NCBI GenBank assembly: GCA_964020085.1
Contig: OZ026603.1
Coordinates: 5,775,046 to 5,839,045, forward strand
DNA: 64,000 bases
Reading direction: 5' to 3'
Source of the DNA: Micromussa lordhowensis
Lineage: Eukaryota > Cnidaria > Anthozoa > Scleractinia > Lobophylliidae
In this document: piece by piece, positions 25,844-39,440 of the stretch
Numbering within the stretch: position 1 is the stretch's first letter
Layout: every line of letters begins with the position of its first letter
Position numbers and translations under genes: made by a program
The notes under the pieces: generated by a model
Database searches by the model: none
Told to the model about the DNA's origin: nothing
The model's input: the letters and a program-made list of their open reading frames with translations, nothing else

Positions 25844-25966
25844 GGCGCGGTTTGCGGCAAAATGTTCTGCTAGGTTGGCACTTCAAGGAAATTCTAGTTA
25901 GAACATGATGGCATTGGCGCTAGGGTGTCTTTTGTGGCCTTCTTTTTGCAGTAGTTTCCCCTAAGA
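25844..25966. repeat. Truncated satellite unit (123 bp)
   Basis: This unit lacks 84 bp between gtttcccct and aagaggcgcgg, losing most of the otherwise invariant part of the unit. It is the last occurrence in the window of the gctagggtgtcttttgtgg variant, so the truncation coincides with the end of that unit family. Confidence 0.9.
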
Positions 25967-26199
25967 GGCGCGGTTTGCAGCAAAATGTTCTGCTAGGGTG
26001 GCACTTGAAGGAAATCCTAGTTAGAACATGATGGCATTGGCGCCAGGGTGTTTTTTTCTGGCCTTCCTTTTGCAGTAGTTTCCCCTGGTCCCAACTTTGC
26101 AGAATTTCAGAAAACGCGCGCTGGGGGTCTCCTTGGTAAATTTGACATAGCTCGGCTTCACGGGCACTTTAAGAGGCGCGGTTTGCAGCAAAATGTTCT

Positions 26200-29100
26200 G
26201 CTAGGTTGGCACTTCAAGGAAATTGTAGTTAGAACATGATGGCATTGGCGCCAGGGTGTTTTTTCTGGCCTTCTTTTTGCAGTAGTTTCCCCTGGTCCCA
26301 ACTTTGCAGAATTTCAGAAAACGCGCGCTGGGGGTCCCCTTAGCAAATTTGACATAGCTCGGCTTCACGGGCACTTTAAGAGGCGCGGTTTGCAGCAAAA
26401 TGTTTTGCTAGGTTGGCACTTCAAGGAAATCCTAGTTAGAACATGATGGCATTGGCGCCAGGGTGTTTTTTCTGGCCTTTATTTTGCAGTAGTTTTCCCT
26501 GGTCCCAACTTTGCAGAATTTCAGAAAACGCGCGCTGGGGGTCCCCTTGGAAAATTTGACATAGCTCGGCTTCACGGGCACTTTAAGAGGCGCGGTTTGC
26601 AGCAAAATGTTCTGCTAGGTTGGCACTTTAAGGAAATCCTAGTTAGAACATGATGTCATTGGCGCCAGGGTGTTTTTTCTGGCCTTCTTTTTGCAGTAGT
26701 TTCCCCTGGTCCCAACTTTGCAGAATTTCAGAAAACGCGCGCTGGGGGTCCCCTTGGCAAATTTGACATAGCTCGGCTTCACGGGCACTTTAAGAGGCGC
26801 GGTTTGCAGCAAAATGTTCTGCTAGGTTGGCACTTCAAGGAAATCCTAGTTAGAACATGATGGCATTGGCGCCAGGGTGTTTTTTCTGGCCTTCTTTTTG
26901 CAGTAGTTTCCTTTGGTCCCAACTTTGCAGAATTTCAGAAAACGCGCGCTGGGGGTCCCCTTGGCAAATTTGACATAGCTCGGCTTCACGGGCACTTTAA
27001 GAGGCGCGGTTTGCAGCAAAATGTTCTGCTAGGTTGGCACTTCAAGGAAATTGTAGTAAGAACATGATGGCATTGGCGCCAGGGTGTTTTTTCTGGCCTT
27101 CTTTTTGCAGTAGTTTCCCCTGGTCCCAACTTTGCAGAATTTCAGAAAACGCGCGCTGGGGGTCCCCTTGGCAAATTTGACATAGCTCGGCTTCACGGGC
27201 ACTTTAAGAGGCGCAGTTTGCAGCAAAATGTTCTGCTAGGTTGGCACTTCAAGGAAATCCTAGTTAAAACATGATGGCATTGGCGCCAGGGTGTTTTTTC
27301 TGGCCTTCTTTTTGCAGTAGTTTCCCCTGGTCCCAACTTCGCAGAATTTCAGAAAACGCGCGCTGGGGGTCCCCTTGGCAAATTTGACATAGCTCGGCTT
27401 CACGGGCACTTTAAGAGGCGCGGTTTGCAACAAAATGTTCTGCTAGGTTGGCACTTCAAGGAAATCGTAGTTAGAACATGATGGCATTGGCGCCAGGGTG
27501 TTTTTTCTGGCCTTCTTTTTGCAGTAGTTTCCTTTGGTCCCAACTTTGCAGAATTTCAGAAAACGCGCGCTGGGGGTCCCCTTGGCAAATTTGAGATAGC
27601 TCGGCTTCACGGGCACTTTAAGAGACGCGGTTTGCAGCAAAATGTTCTGCTAGGTTGGCACTTCAAGGAAATTGTAGTAAGAACATGATGGCATTGGCGC
27701 CAGGGTGTTTTTTCTGGCCTTCTTTTTGCAGTAGTTTCCCCTGGTCCCAACTTTGCAGAATTTCAGAAAACGCGCGCTGGGGGTCCCCTTGGCAAATTTG
27801 ACATAGCTCGGCTTCACGGGCACTTTAAGAGGCGCAGTTTGCAGCAAAATGTTCTGCTAGGTTGGCACTTCAAGGAAATCTTAGTTAGAACATGATGGCA
27901 TTGGCGCCAGGGTGTTTTTTCTGGCCTTCTTTTTGCAGTAGTTTCCCCTGGTCCCAACTTCGCAGAATTTCAGAAAACGCGCGCTGGGGGTCCCCTTGGC
28001 AAATTTGACATAGCTCGGCTTCACGGGCACTTTAAGAGGCGCGGTTTGCAGCAAAATGTTCTGCTAGGTTGGCACTTCAAGGAAATCTTAGTTAAAAGAT
28101 GATGGCATTGGCGCCAGGGTGTTTTTTTCTGGCCTTCTTTTTGCAGTAGTTTCCCCTGGTCCCAACTTTGCAGAATTTCAGAAAACGCGCGCTGGGGGTC
28201 CCCTTGGCAAATTTGACATAGCTCGGCTTCACGGGCACTTTAAGAGGCGCGGTTTGCAGCAAAATGTTCTGCTAGGTTGGCACTTCAAGGAAATCCTAGT
28301 TAGAACATGATGGCATTGGCGCCAGGGTGTTTTTTCTGGCCTTCTTTTTGCAGTAGTTTCCCCTGGTCCCAACTTCGCAGAATTTCAGAAAACGCGCGCT
28401 GGGGGTCCCCTTGGCAAATTTGACATAGCTCGGCTTCACGGGCACTTTAAGAGGCGCGGTTTGCAGCAAAATGTTCTGCTAGGTTGGCACTTGAAGGAAA
28501 TCCTAGTTAAAAGATGATGGCATTGGCGCCAGGGTGTTTTTTGCTGGCCTTCTTTTTGCAGTAGTTTCCCCTGGTCCCAACTTTGCAGAATTTCAGAAAA
28601 CGCGCGCTGGGGGTCCCCTTGGCAAATTTGACATAGCTCGGCTTCACGGGCACTTTAAGAGGCGCGGTTTGCAGCAAAATGTTCTGCTAGGTTAGCACTT
28701 CAAGGAAATCGTAGTTAGAACATGATGGCATTGGCGCCAGGGTGTTTTTTCTGGCCTTCTTTTTGCAGTAGTTTCCCCTGGTCCCAACTTTGCAGAATTT
28801 CAGAAAACGCGCGCTGGGGGTCCCCTTGGCAAATTTGACATAGCTCGGCTTCACGGGCACTTTAAGAGGCGCGGTTTGCAGCAAAATGTTCTGCTAGGTT
28901 GGCACTTCAAGGAAATCCTAGTTAGCACATGATAGCATTGGCGCCAGGGTGTTTTTTCTGGCCTTCTTTTTGCAGTAGTTTCCCCTGGTCCCAACTTTGC
29001 AGAATTTCAGAAAACGCGCGCTGGGGGTCCCCTTAGCAAATTTGACATAGCTCGGCTTCACGGGCACTTTAAGAGGCGCGGTTTGCAGCAAAATGTTTTG

Positions 29101-30340
29101 CTAGGTTGGCACTTCAAGGAAATCCTAGTTAGAACATGATGGCATTGGCGCCAGGGTGTTTTTTCTGGCCTTCTTTTTGCAGTAGTTTTCCCTGGTCCCA
29201 ACTTTGCAGAATTTCAGAAAACGCGCGCTGGGGGTCCCCTTGGCAAATTTGACATAGCTCGGCTTCACGGGCACTTTAAGAGGCGCGGTTTGCAGCAAAA
29301 TGTTTCGCTAGGTTGGCACTTTAAGGAAATTGCAGTTAGAACATGATGTCATTGGCGCCAGGGTGTTTTTTCTGGCCTTCTTTTTGCAGTAGTTTCCCCT
29401 GGTCCCAACTTTGCAGAATTTCAGAAAACGCGCGCTGGGGGTCCCCTTGGCAAATTTGACATAGCTCGGCTTCACAGGCACTTTAAGAGGCGCGGTTTGC
29501 AGCAAAATGTTCTGCTAGGTTGGCACTTCAAGGAAATCGTAGTTAAAACATGATGGTATTGGCGCCAGGGTGTTTTTTCTGGCCTTCTTTTTGCAGTAGT
29601 TTCCTTTGGTCCCAACTTTGCAGAATTTCAGAAAACGCGCGCTGGGGGTCCCCTTGGCAAATTTGACATAGCTCGGCTTCACGGGCACTTTAAGAGGCGC
29701 GGTTTGCAGCAAAATGTTCTGCTAGGTTGGCACTTCAAGGAAATCGTAGTAAGAACATGATGGCATTGGCGCCAGGGTGTTTTTTCTGGCCTTCTTTTTG
29801 CAGTAGTTTCCCCTGGTCCCAACTTTGCAGAATTTCAGAAAACGCGCGCTGGGGGTCCCCTTGGCAAATTTCACATAGCTCGGCTTCACGGGCACTTTAA
29901 GAGGCGCGGTTTGCAGCAAAATGTTCTGCTAGGTTGGCACTTCAAGGAAATCCTAGTTAGAACATGATGGCATTGGCGACAGGGTGTTTTTTCTGGCCTT
30001 CTTTTTGCAGTAGTTTCCCCTGGTCCCAACTTTGCAGAATTTCAGAAAACGCGCGCTGGGGGTCCCCTTGGCAAATTTGACATAGCTCGGCTTCACGGGC
30101 ACTTTAAGAGGCGCGGTTTGCAGCAAAATGTTCTGCTAGGTTGGCACTTTAAGAAAATGCAAGTTAGAACATGATGGCATTGGCGCCAGGGTGTTTTTTC
30201 TGGCCTTCTTTTTGCAGTAGTTTCCCCTGGTCCCAACTTTGCAGAATTTCAGAAAACGCGCGCTGGGGGTCCCCTTGGCAAATTTGACATAGCTCGGCTT
30301 CACGGGCACTTTAAGAGGCGCGGTTTGCAGCAAAATGTTC
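26200..30340. repeat. Satellite subfamily with gtcctttggtc-type and aagaac-type variants
   Basis: Units here commonly carry variants rare elsewhere: tttcctttggtccc (near 26908, 27530 and 29602), aacttcgcagaat (near 27336, 27957 and 28371) and gtagtaagaac (near 27052, 27673 and 29746). The 27029-27226 and 27650-27847 units are 621 bp apart and share both gtagtaagaac and ggcgcagtttgc, showing a three-unit register. No unrelated sequence interrupts the stretch. Confidence 0.65.
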
Positions 30341-31479
30341 TGCTAGGTTGGCACTTCAAGGAAATCCTAGTTAAAACATGATGGCATTGGCGCCAGGGTG
30401 TTTTTTCTGGCCTTCTTTTTGCAGTAGTTTCCCCTGGTCCCAACTTTGGAGAATTTCAGAAAACGCGCGCTGGGGGTCCCCTTGGCAAATTTGACATAGC
30501 TCGGCTTCACGGGCACTTTAAGAGGCGCGGTTTGCAGCAAAATGTTCTGCTAGGTTGGCACTTCAAGGCAATCCTAGTTAGAACATGATGGCATTGGCGC
30601 CAGGGTGTTTTTTCTGGCCTTCTTTTTGCAGTAGTTTCCCCTGGTCCCAACTTTGCAGAATTTCAGAAAACGCGCGCTGGGGGTCCCCTTGGCAAATTTG
30701 ACATAGCTCGGCTTCACGGGCACTTTAAGAGGCGCGGTTTGCAGCAAAATGTTCTGCTAGGTTGGCACTTCAAGGCAATCCTAGTTAGAACATGATGGCA
30801 TTGGCGCCAGGGTGTTTTTTCTGGCCTTCTTTTTGCAGTAGTTTCCCCTGGTCCCAACTTTGCAGAATTTCAGGAAACGCGCGCTGGGGGTCCCCTTGGC
30901 AAATTTGACATAGCTCGGCTTCACGGGCACTTTAAGAGGCGCGGTTTGCAGCAAAATGTTTTGCTAGGTTGGCACTTCAAGGAAATCTTAGTTAGAACAT
31001 GATGGCATTGGCGCCAAGGTGTTTTTTCTGGCCTTCTTTTTGCAGTAGTTTCCCCTGGTCCCAACTTTGCAGAATTTCAGAAAACGCGCGCTGGGGGTCC
31101 CCTTGGCAAATTTGACATAGCTCGGCTTCACGGGCACTTTAAGAGGCGCGGTTTCCAGCAAAATGTTCTGCTAGGTTGGCACTTTAAGGAAATCCTAGTT
31201 AGAACATGTTGGCATTGGCGCCAGGGTGTTTTTTCTGGCCTTCTTTTTGCAGTAGTTTCCCCTGGTCCCAACTTTGCAGAATTTCAGAAAACGCGCGCTG
31301 GGGGTCCCCTTGGCAAATTTGACATAGCTCGGCTTCACGGGCACTTTAAGAGGCGCGGTTTGCAGCAAAATGTTTTGCTAGGTTGGCACTTCAAGGAAAT
31401 CTTAGTTACAACATGATGGCGTTGGCGCCAGGGTGTTTTTTCTGGCCTTCTTTTTGCAGTAGTTTCCCCTGGTCTCAAC

Positions 31480-34400
31480 TGCAGAATTTCAGAAAACGCG
31501 CGCTGGGGATCCCCTTGGCAAATTTGACATAGCTCGGCTTCACGGGCACTTTAAGAGGCGCGGTTTGCAGCAAAATGTTCTGCTAGGTCGGCACTTCAAG
31601 GAAATCCTAGTTAGAACATGGTGGCATTCGCGCCAGGGTGTTTTTTCTGGCCTTCTTTTTGCAGTAGTTTCCCCTGGTCCCAACTTTGCAGAATTTCAGG
31701 AAAACGCGCGCTGGGGGTCCCCTTGGCAAATTTGACATAGCTCGGCTTCACGGGCACTTTAAGAGGCGCGGTTTGCAGCAAAATGTTCTGCTAGGTTGGC
31801 ACTTCAAGGAAATCCTAGTTAAAACATGATGGCATTGGCGCCAGGGTGTTTTTTTTGGCCTTCTTTTTGCAGTAGTTTCCCCTGGTCCCAACTTTGCAGA
31901 ATTTCAGAAAACGCGCGCTGGGGGTCCCCTTGGCAAATTTGACATAGCTCGGCTTCACGGGCACTTTAAGAGGCGCGGTTTGCAGCAAAATGTTCTGCTA
32001 GGTTGGCACTTCAAGGAAATTTGAGTTAAAACATGATGGCATTGGCGCCACGGTGTTTTTTCTGGCCTTCTTTTTGCAGTAGTTTCCCCTGGTCCCAACT
32101 TTGCAGAATTTCAGAAAACGCGCGCTGGGGGTCCCCTTGGCAAATTTGACATAGCTCGGCTTCACGGGCACTTTAAGAGGCGCGGTTTGCAGCAAAATGT
32201 TCTGCTAGGTTGGCACTTCAAGGAAATCCTAGTTAGAACATGATGACATTGGCGCCAGGGTGTTTTTTCTGGCCTTCTTTTTGCAGTAGTTTCCCCTGGT
32301 CTCAACTTTGCAGAATTTCAGAAAACGCGCGCTGGGGGTCCCCTTGGCAAATTTGACATAGCTCGGCTTCACGGCACTTTAAGAGGCGCGGTTTGCAGCA
32401 GAATGTTCTGCTTGGTTGGCACTTCAAGGAAATCTTAGTTAGAACATGATGGCATTGGCGCCAGGGTGTTTTTTCTGGCCTTCTTTTTGCAGTAGTTTCC
32501 CCTGGTCCCAACTTTGCAGAATTTCAGAAAACGCGCGCTGGGGGTCCCCTTGGCAAATTTGACATAGCTCGGCTTCACGGGCACTTTAAGAGGCGCGGTT
32601 TGCAGCAAATTGTTCTGCTAGTTTGGCACTTCAAGGAAATCCTAGTTAGAACATGATGGCATTGGCGCCAGGGTGTTTTTTCTGGCCTTCTTTTTGCAGT
32701 AGTTTCCCCTGGTCCCAACTTTGCAGAATTTCAGAAAACGCGCGCTGGGGGTCCCCTTGGCAAATTTGACATAGCTCGGCTTCACGGGCACTTTAAGAGG
32801 CGCGGTTTGAAGCGAAATGTTTTGCTAGGTTGGCACTTCAAGGAAATCCTAGTTAGAACATGATGGCATCGGCGCCAGGGTGTTTTTTTGGCCTTCTCTT
32901 TGCAGTAGTTTCCCCTGGTCCCAACTTTGCAGAATTTCAGAAAACGAGCGCTGGGGGTCCCCTTGGCAAATTTGACATAGCTCGGCTTCACGGGCACTTT
33001 AAGAGGCGCGCTTTGCAGCAAAATGTTCTGCTAGGTTGGCACTTGAAGGAAATCCTAGTTAGAACATGATGGCATTGGCGCCAGGGTGTTTTTTCTGGCC
33101 TTCTTTTTGCAGTAGTTTCCCCTGGTCCCAACTTTGGAGAATTTCAGAAAACGCGCGCTGGGGGTCCCCTTGGCAAATTTGACATAGCTCGGCTTCACGG
33201 GCACTTTAAGAGGCGCGGTTTGCAGCAAAATGTTCTGCTAGGTTGGCACTTCAAGGCAATCCTAGTTAGAACATGATGGCATTGGCGCCAGGGTGCTTTT
33301 TTTGGCCTTCTTTTTGCAGTAGTTTCCCCTGGTCCCAACTTTGCAGAATTTCAGGAAACGCGCGCTGGGGGTCCCCTTGGCAAATTTGACATAGCTCGGC
33401 TTCACGGGCACTTTAAGAGGCGCGGTTTGCAGCAAAATGTTCTGCTTGGATGGCACTTTAAGGAAATCCTAGTTAGAACATGATGGCATTGGCGCCAGGG
33501 TGTTTTTTCTGGCCTTCTTTTTGCAGTAGTTTCCCCTGGTCACAACTTTGCAGAATTTCAGAAAACGCGCGCTGGGGGTCCCCTTGGCAAATTTGACATA
33601 GCTCGGCTTCACGGGCACTGTAAGAGGCGCGGTTTGCAGCAAAATGTTTTGCTAGGTTGGCACTTCAAGGAAATTTTAGTTAGAACATGATGGCATTGGC
33701 GCCAGGGTGTTTTTTCTGGCCTTCTTTTTGCAGTAGTTTCCCCTGGTCTCAACTTTGCAGAATTTCAGAAAACGCCCGCTGGGGATCCCCTTGGCAAATT
33801 TGACATAGCTCGGCTTCACGGGCACTTTAAGAGGCGCGGTTTGCAGCAAAATGTTCTGCTAGGTCGGCACTTCAAGGAAATCGTAGTTAGAACATGGTGG
33901 CATTCGCGCCAGGGTGTTTTTTCTGGCCTTCTTTTTGCAGTAGTTTCCCCTGGTCCCAACTTTGCAGAATTTCAGAAAACGCGCGCTGGGGGTCCCCTTG
34001 GCAAATTTGACATAGCTCGGCTTCACGGGCACTTTAAGAGGCGCGGTTTGCAGCAAAATGTTCTGCTAGGTTGGCACTTCAAGGAAATCCTAGTTACAAC
34101 ATGATGGCATTGGCGCCAGGGTGTTTTTTTTGGCCTTCTTTTTGCAGTAGTTTCCCCTGGTCCCAACTTTGCAGAATTTCAGAAAACGCGCGCTGGGGGT
34201 CCCCTTGGCAAATTTGACATAGCTCGGCTTCACGGGCACTTTAAGAGGCGCGGTTTCCAGCAAAATGTTCTGCTAGGTTGGCACTTTAAGGAAATCCTAG
34301 TTAGAACATGTTGGCATTGGCGCCAGGGTGTTTTTTCTGGCCTTCTTTTTGCAGTAGTTTCCCCTGGTCCCAACTTTGCAGAATTTCAGAAAACGCGCGC

Positions 34401-37400
34401 TGGGGGTCCCCTTGGCAAATTTGACATAGCTCGGCTTCACGGGCACTTTAAGAGGCGCGGTTTGCAGCAAAATGTTCTGCTAGGTTGGCACTTCAAGGAA
34501 ATTTGAGTTAAAACATGATGGCATTGGCGCCACGGTGTTTTTTCTGGCCTTCTTTTTGCAGTAGTTTCCCCTGGTCCCAACTTTGCAGAATTTCAGAAAA
34601 CGCGCGCTGGGGGTCCCCTTGGCAAATTTGACATAGCTCGGCTTCACGGGCACTTTAAGAGGCGCGGTTTGCAGCAAAATGTTCTGCTAGGTTGGCACTT
34701 GAAGGAAATCCTAGTTAGAACATGATGGCATTGGCGCCAGGGTGTTTTTTCTGGCCTTCTTTTTGCAGTAGTTTCCCCTGGTCTCAACTTTGCAGAATTT
34801 CAGAAAACGCGCGCTGGGGATCCCTTTGGCAAATTTGACATAGCTCGGCTTCACGGGCACTTTAAGAGGCGCGGTTTGCAGCAAAATGTTCTGCTAGGTC
34901 GGCTCTTCAAGGAAATCCTAGTTAGAACATGGTGGCATTGGCGCCAGGGTGTTTTTTCTGGCCTTCTTTTTGCTGTAGTTTCCCCTGGTCCCAACTTTGC
35001 AGAATTTCAGAAAACGCGCGCTGGGGGTCCCCTTGGCAAATTTGACATAGCTCGGCTTCACGGGCACTTTAAGAGGCGCGGTTTGCAGCAAAATGTTTTG
35101 CTAGGTTGGCACTTCAAGGAAATTTTAGTTACAACATGATGGCATTGGCGCCAGGGTGTTTTTTCTGGCCTTCTTTTTGCAGTAGTTTCCCCTGGTCTCA
35201 ACTGCAGAATTTCAGAAAACGCGCGCTGGGGATCCCCTTGGCAAATTTGACATAGCTCGGCTTCACGGGCACTTTAAGAGGCGCGGTTTGCAGCAAAATG
35301 TTCTGCTAGGTTGGCACTTCAAGGAAATTTTAGTTAGAACATGGTGGCATTCGCGCCAGGGTGTTTTTTCTGGCCTTCTTTTTGCAGTAGTTTCCCCTGG
35401 TCCCAACTTTGCAGAATTTCAGAAAACGCGCGCTGGGGGTCCCCTTGGCAAATTTGACATAGCTCGGCTTCACGGGCACTTTAAGAGGCGCGGTTTGCAG
35501 CAAAATGTTTTGCTAGGTTGGCACTTCAAGGAAATCCTAGTTACAACATGATGGCATTGGCGCCAGGGTGTTTTTTCTGGCCTTCTTTTTGCAGTAGTTT
35601 CCCCTGGTCCCAACTTTGCAGAATTTCAGAAAACGCGCGCTGGGTGTCCCCTTGGCAAATTTGACATAGCTCGGCTTCACGGGCACTTTAAGAGGCGCGG
35701 TTTGCAGCAAAATGTTCTGCTAGGTTGGCACTTCAAGGAAATTTGAGTTAAAACATGATGGCATTGGCGCCAGGGTGTTTTTTCTGGCCTTCTTTTTGCA
35801 GTAGTTTCCCCTGGTCCCAACTTTGCAGAATTTCAGAAAACGCGCGCTGGGGGTCCCCTTGGCAAATTTGACATAGCTCGGCTTCACGGGCACTTTAAGA
35901 GGCGCGGTTTGCAGCAAAATGTTCTGCTAGGTTGGCACTTGAAGGAAATCGTAGTTAGAACATGATGGCATTGGCGCCAGGGTGTTTTTTCTGGCCTTCT
36001 TTTTGCAGTAGTTTCCCCTGGTCTCAACTTTGCAGAATTTCAGAAAACGCGTGCTGGGGATCCCCTTGGCAAATTTGACATAGCTCGGCTTCACGGGCAC
36101 TTTAAGAGGCGCGGTTTGCAGCAAAATGTTCTGCTAGGTCGGCACTTCAAGGAAATCCTAGTTAGAACATGGTGGCATTGGCGCCAGGGTGTTTTTTCTG
36201 GCCTTCTTTTTGCAGTAGTTTCCCCTGGTCCCAACTTTGCAGAATTTCAGAAAACGCGCGCTGGGGGTCCCCTTGGCAAATTTGACATAGCTCGGCTTCA
36301 CGGGCACTTTAAGAGGCGCGGTTTGCAGCAAAATGTTTTGCTAGGTTGGCACTTCAAGGAAATTTTAGTTAAAACATGATGGCATTGGCGCCAGGGTGTT
36401 TTTTCTGGCCTTCTTTTTGCAGTAGTTTCCCCTGGTCCCAACTTTGCAGAATTTCAGGAAACGCGCGCTGGGGGTCCCCTTGGCAAATTTGACATAGCTC
36501 GGCTTCACGGGCACTTTAAGAGGCGCGGTTTGCAGCAAAATGTTTTGCTAGGTTGGCACTTCAAGGAAATCCTAGTTAGAACATGATGGCATTGGCGCCA
36601 GGGTGTTTTTTCTGGCCTTCTTTTTGCAGTAGTTTCCCCTGGTCTCAACTTTGCAGAATTTCAGAAAACGCGCGCTGGGGATCCCCTTGGCAAATTTGAC
36701 ATAGCTCGGCTTCACGGGCACTTTAAGAGGCGCGGTTTGCAGCAAAATGTTCTGCTAGGTCGGCACTTTAAGGAAATCCTAGTTAGAACATGATGGCATT
36801 GGCGCCAGGGTGTTTTTTCTGGCCTTCTTTTTGCAGTAGTTTCCCCTGGTCCCAACTTTGCAGAATTTCAGAAAACGCGCGCTGGGGGTCCCCTTGGCAA
36901 ATTTGACATAGCTCGGCTTCACGGGCACTTTAAGAGGCGCGGTTTGCAGCAAAATGTTCTGCTAGGTTGGCACTTTAAGGAAATCCTAGTTAAAACATGA
37001 TGGCGTTGGCGCCAGGGTGTTTTTTTCTGGCCTTCTTTTTGCAGTAGTTTCCCCTGGTCCCAACTTTGCAGAATTTCAGAAAACGCGCGCTGGGGGTCCC
37101 CTTGGCAAATTTGACATAGCTCGGCTTCACGGGCACTTTAAGAGGCGCGGTTTGCAGCAAAATGTTCTGCTAGGTTGGCACTTCAAAGAAATTTTAGTTA
37201 AAACATGATGGCATTGGCGCCAGGGTGTTTTTTCTGGCCTTCTTTTTGCAGTAGTTTCCCCTGGTCCCAACTTTGCAGAATTTCAGAAAACGCGCGCTGG
37301 GGGTCCCCTTGGCAAATTTGACATAGCTCGGCTTCACGGGCACTTTAAGAGGCGCGGTTTGCAGCAAAATCTTCTGCTAGGTTGGCACTTCAAGGCAATC

Positions 37401-39440
37401 CAAGTTAGAACATGATGGCATTGGCGCCAGGGTGTTTTTTCTGGCCTTCTTTTTGCAGTAGTTTCCCCTGGTCCCAACTTTGCAGAATTTCAGGAAACGC
37501 GCGCTGGGGGTCCCCTTGGCAAATTTGACATAGCTCGGCTTCACGGGCACTTTAAGAGGCGCGGTTTGCAGCAAAATGTTCTGCTAGGTTGGCACTTCAA
37601 GGAAATCCTAGTTAAAACATGATGGCATTGGCGCCAGGGTGTTTTTTCTGGCCTTCTTTTTGCAGTAGTTTCCCCTGGTCCCAACTTTGCAGAATTTCAG
37701 AAAACGCGCGCTGGGGGTCCCCTTGGCAAATTTGACATAGCTCGGCTTCACGGGCACTTTAAGAGGCGCGGTTTGCAGCAAAATGTTTTGCTAGGTTGGC
37801 ACTTCAAGGAAATCCTAGTTAGAACATGATGGCATTGGCGCCAGGGTGTTTTTTCTGGCCTTCTTTTTGCAGTAGTTTCCCCTGGTCTCAACTTTGCAGA
37901 ATTTCAGAAAACGCGCGCTGGGGATCCCCTTGGCAAATTTGACATAGCTCGGCTTCACGGGCACTTTAAGAGGCGCGGTTTGCAGCAAAATGTTTTGCTA
38001 GGTCGGCACTTCAAGGAAATCGTAGTTAGAACATGGTGGCATTGGCGCCAGGGTGTTTTTTCTGGCCTTCTTTTTGCAGTAGTTTCCCCTGGTCCCAACT
38101 TTGCAGAATTTCAGAAAACGCGCGCTGGGGGTCCCCTTGGCAAATTTGACATAGCTCGGCTTCACGGGCACTTTAAGATTCGCGGTTTGCAGCAAAATGT
38201 TCTGCTAGGTTGGCACTTCAAGGAAATCTTAGTTAAAACATGATGGCATTGGCGCCAGGGTGTTTTTATTGGCCTTCTTTTTGCAGTAGTTTCCCCTGGT
38301 CCCAACTTTGCAGAATTTCAGAAAACGCGCGCTGGGGGTCCCCTTGGCAAATTTGACATAGCTCGGCTTCACGGGCACTTTAAGAGGCGCGGTTTCCAGC
38401 AAAATGTTCTGCTAGGTTGGCACTTTAAGGAAATCCTAGTTAGAACATGTTGGCATTGGCGCCAGGGTGTTTTTTCTGGCCTTCTTTTTGCAGTAGTTTC
38501 CCCTGGTCCCAACTTTGCAGAATTTCAGAAAACGCGCGCTGGGGGTCCCCTTGGCAAATTTGACATAGCTCGGCTTCACGGGCACTTTAAGAGGCGCGGT
38601 TTGCAGCAAAATGTTCTGCTAGGTTGGCACTTCAAGGAAATTTTAGTTAAAACATGATGGCATTGGCGCCAGGGTGTTTTTTCTGGCCTTCTTTTTGCAG
38701 TAGTTTCCCCTGGTCCCAACTTTGCAGAATTTCAGAAAACGCGCGCTGGGGGTCCCCTTGGCAAATTTGACATAGCTCGGCTTCACGGGCACTTTAAGAG
38801 GCGCGGTTTGCAGCAAAATGTTCTGCTAGGTTGGCACTTCAAGGCAATCCTAGTTAGAACATGATGGCATTGGCGCCAGGGTGTTTTTTCTGGCCTTCTT
38901 TTTGCAGTAGTTTCCCCTGGTCCCAACTTTGCAGAATTTAAGGAAACGCGCGCTGGGGGTCCCCTTGGCAAATTTTACATAGCTCGGATTCACGGGCACT
39001 TTAAGAGGCGCGGTTTGCAGCAAAATGTTTTGCTAGGTTGGCACTTTAAGGAAATCCTAGTTAAAACATGATGGCATTGGCGCCAGGGTGTTTTTTCTGG
39101 CCTTCTTTTTGCAGTAGTTTCCCCTGGTCCCAACTTTGCAGAATTTCAGAAAACGCGCGCTGGGGGTCCCCTTGGCAAATTTGACATAGCTCGGCTTCAC
39201 GGGCACTTTAAGAGGCGCGGTTTGCAGCAAAATGCTTTGCTAGGTTAGCACTTTAAGGAAATCTTAGTTAGAACATGATGGCATTGGCGCCAGGGTGTTT
39301 TTTCTTGCCTTCTTTTTGCAGTAGTTTCCCCTGGTCTCAACTTTGCAGAATTTCAGAAAACGCGCGCTGGGGATCCCCTTGGCAAATTTGACATAGCTCG
39401 GCTTCACGGGCACTTTAAGAGGCGCGGTTTGCAGCAAAAT
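31480..39440. repeat. Satellite subfamily with GGATCC-bearing units
   Basis: A subset of units carries gctggggatcccc in place of gctgggggtcccc, creating a GGATCC site, together with ggtctcaact in place of ggtcccaact. Examples lie near 31507, 33783, 34816, 35229, 36058, 36679, 37922 and 39371. The following unit usually has gctaggtcggc. Spacing is an irregular whole number of units, so this is a scattered family and not a single regular higher-order repeat. I saw no GGATCC unit before 31.5 kb or after 39.4 kb. Confidence 0.75.

Noticed and set aside
33841..34104. 87-codon plus-strand ORFs crossing a unit boundary (also at 34876, 35288, 36116 and 37980)
   Set aside because: They arise because a few units with gaacatggtgg and a given T-run length lack the usual stop. 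This is a regional sequence variant and not evidence of a protein.
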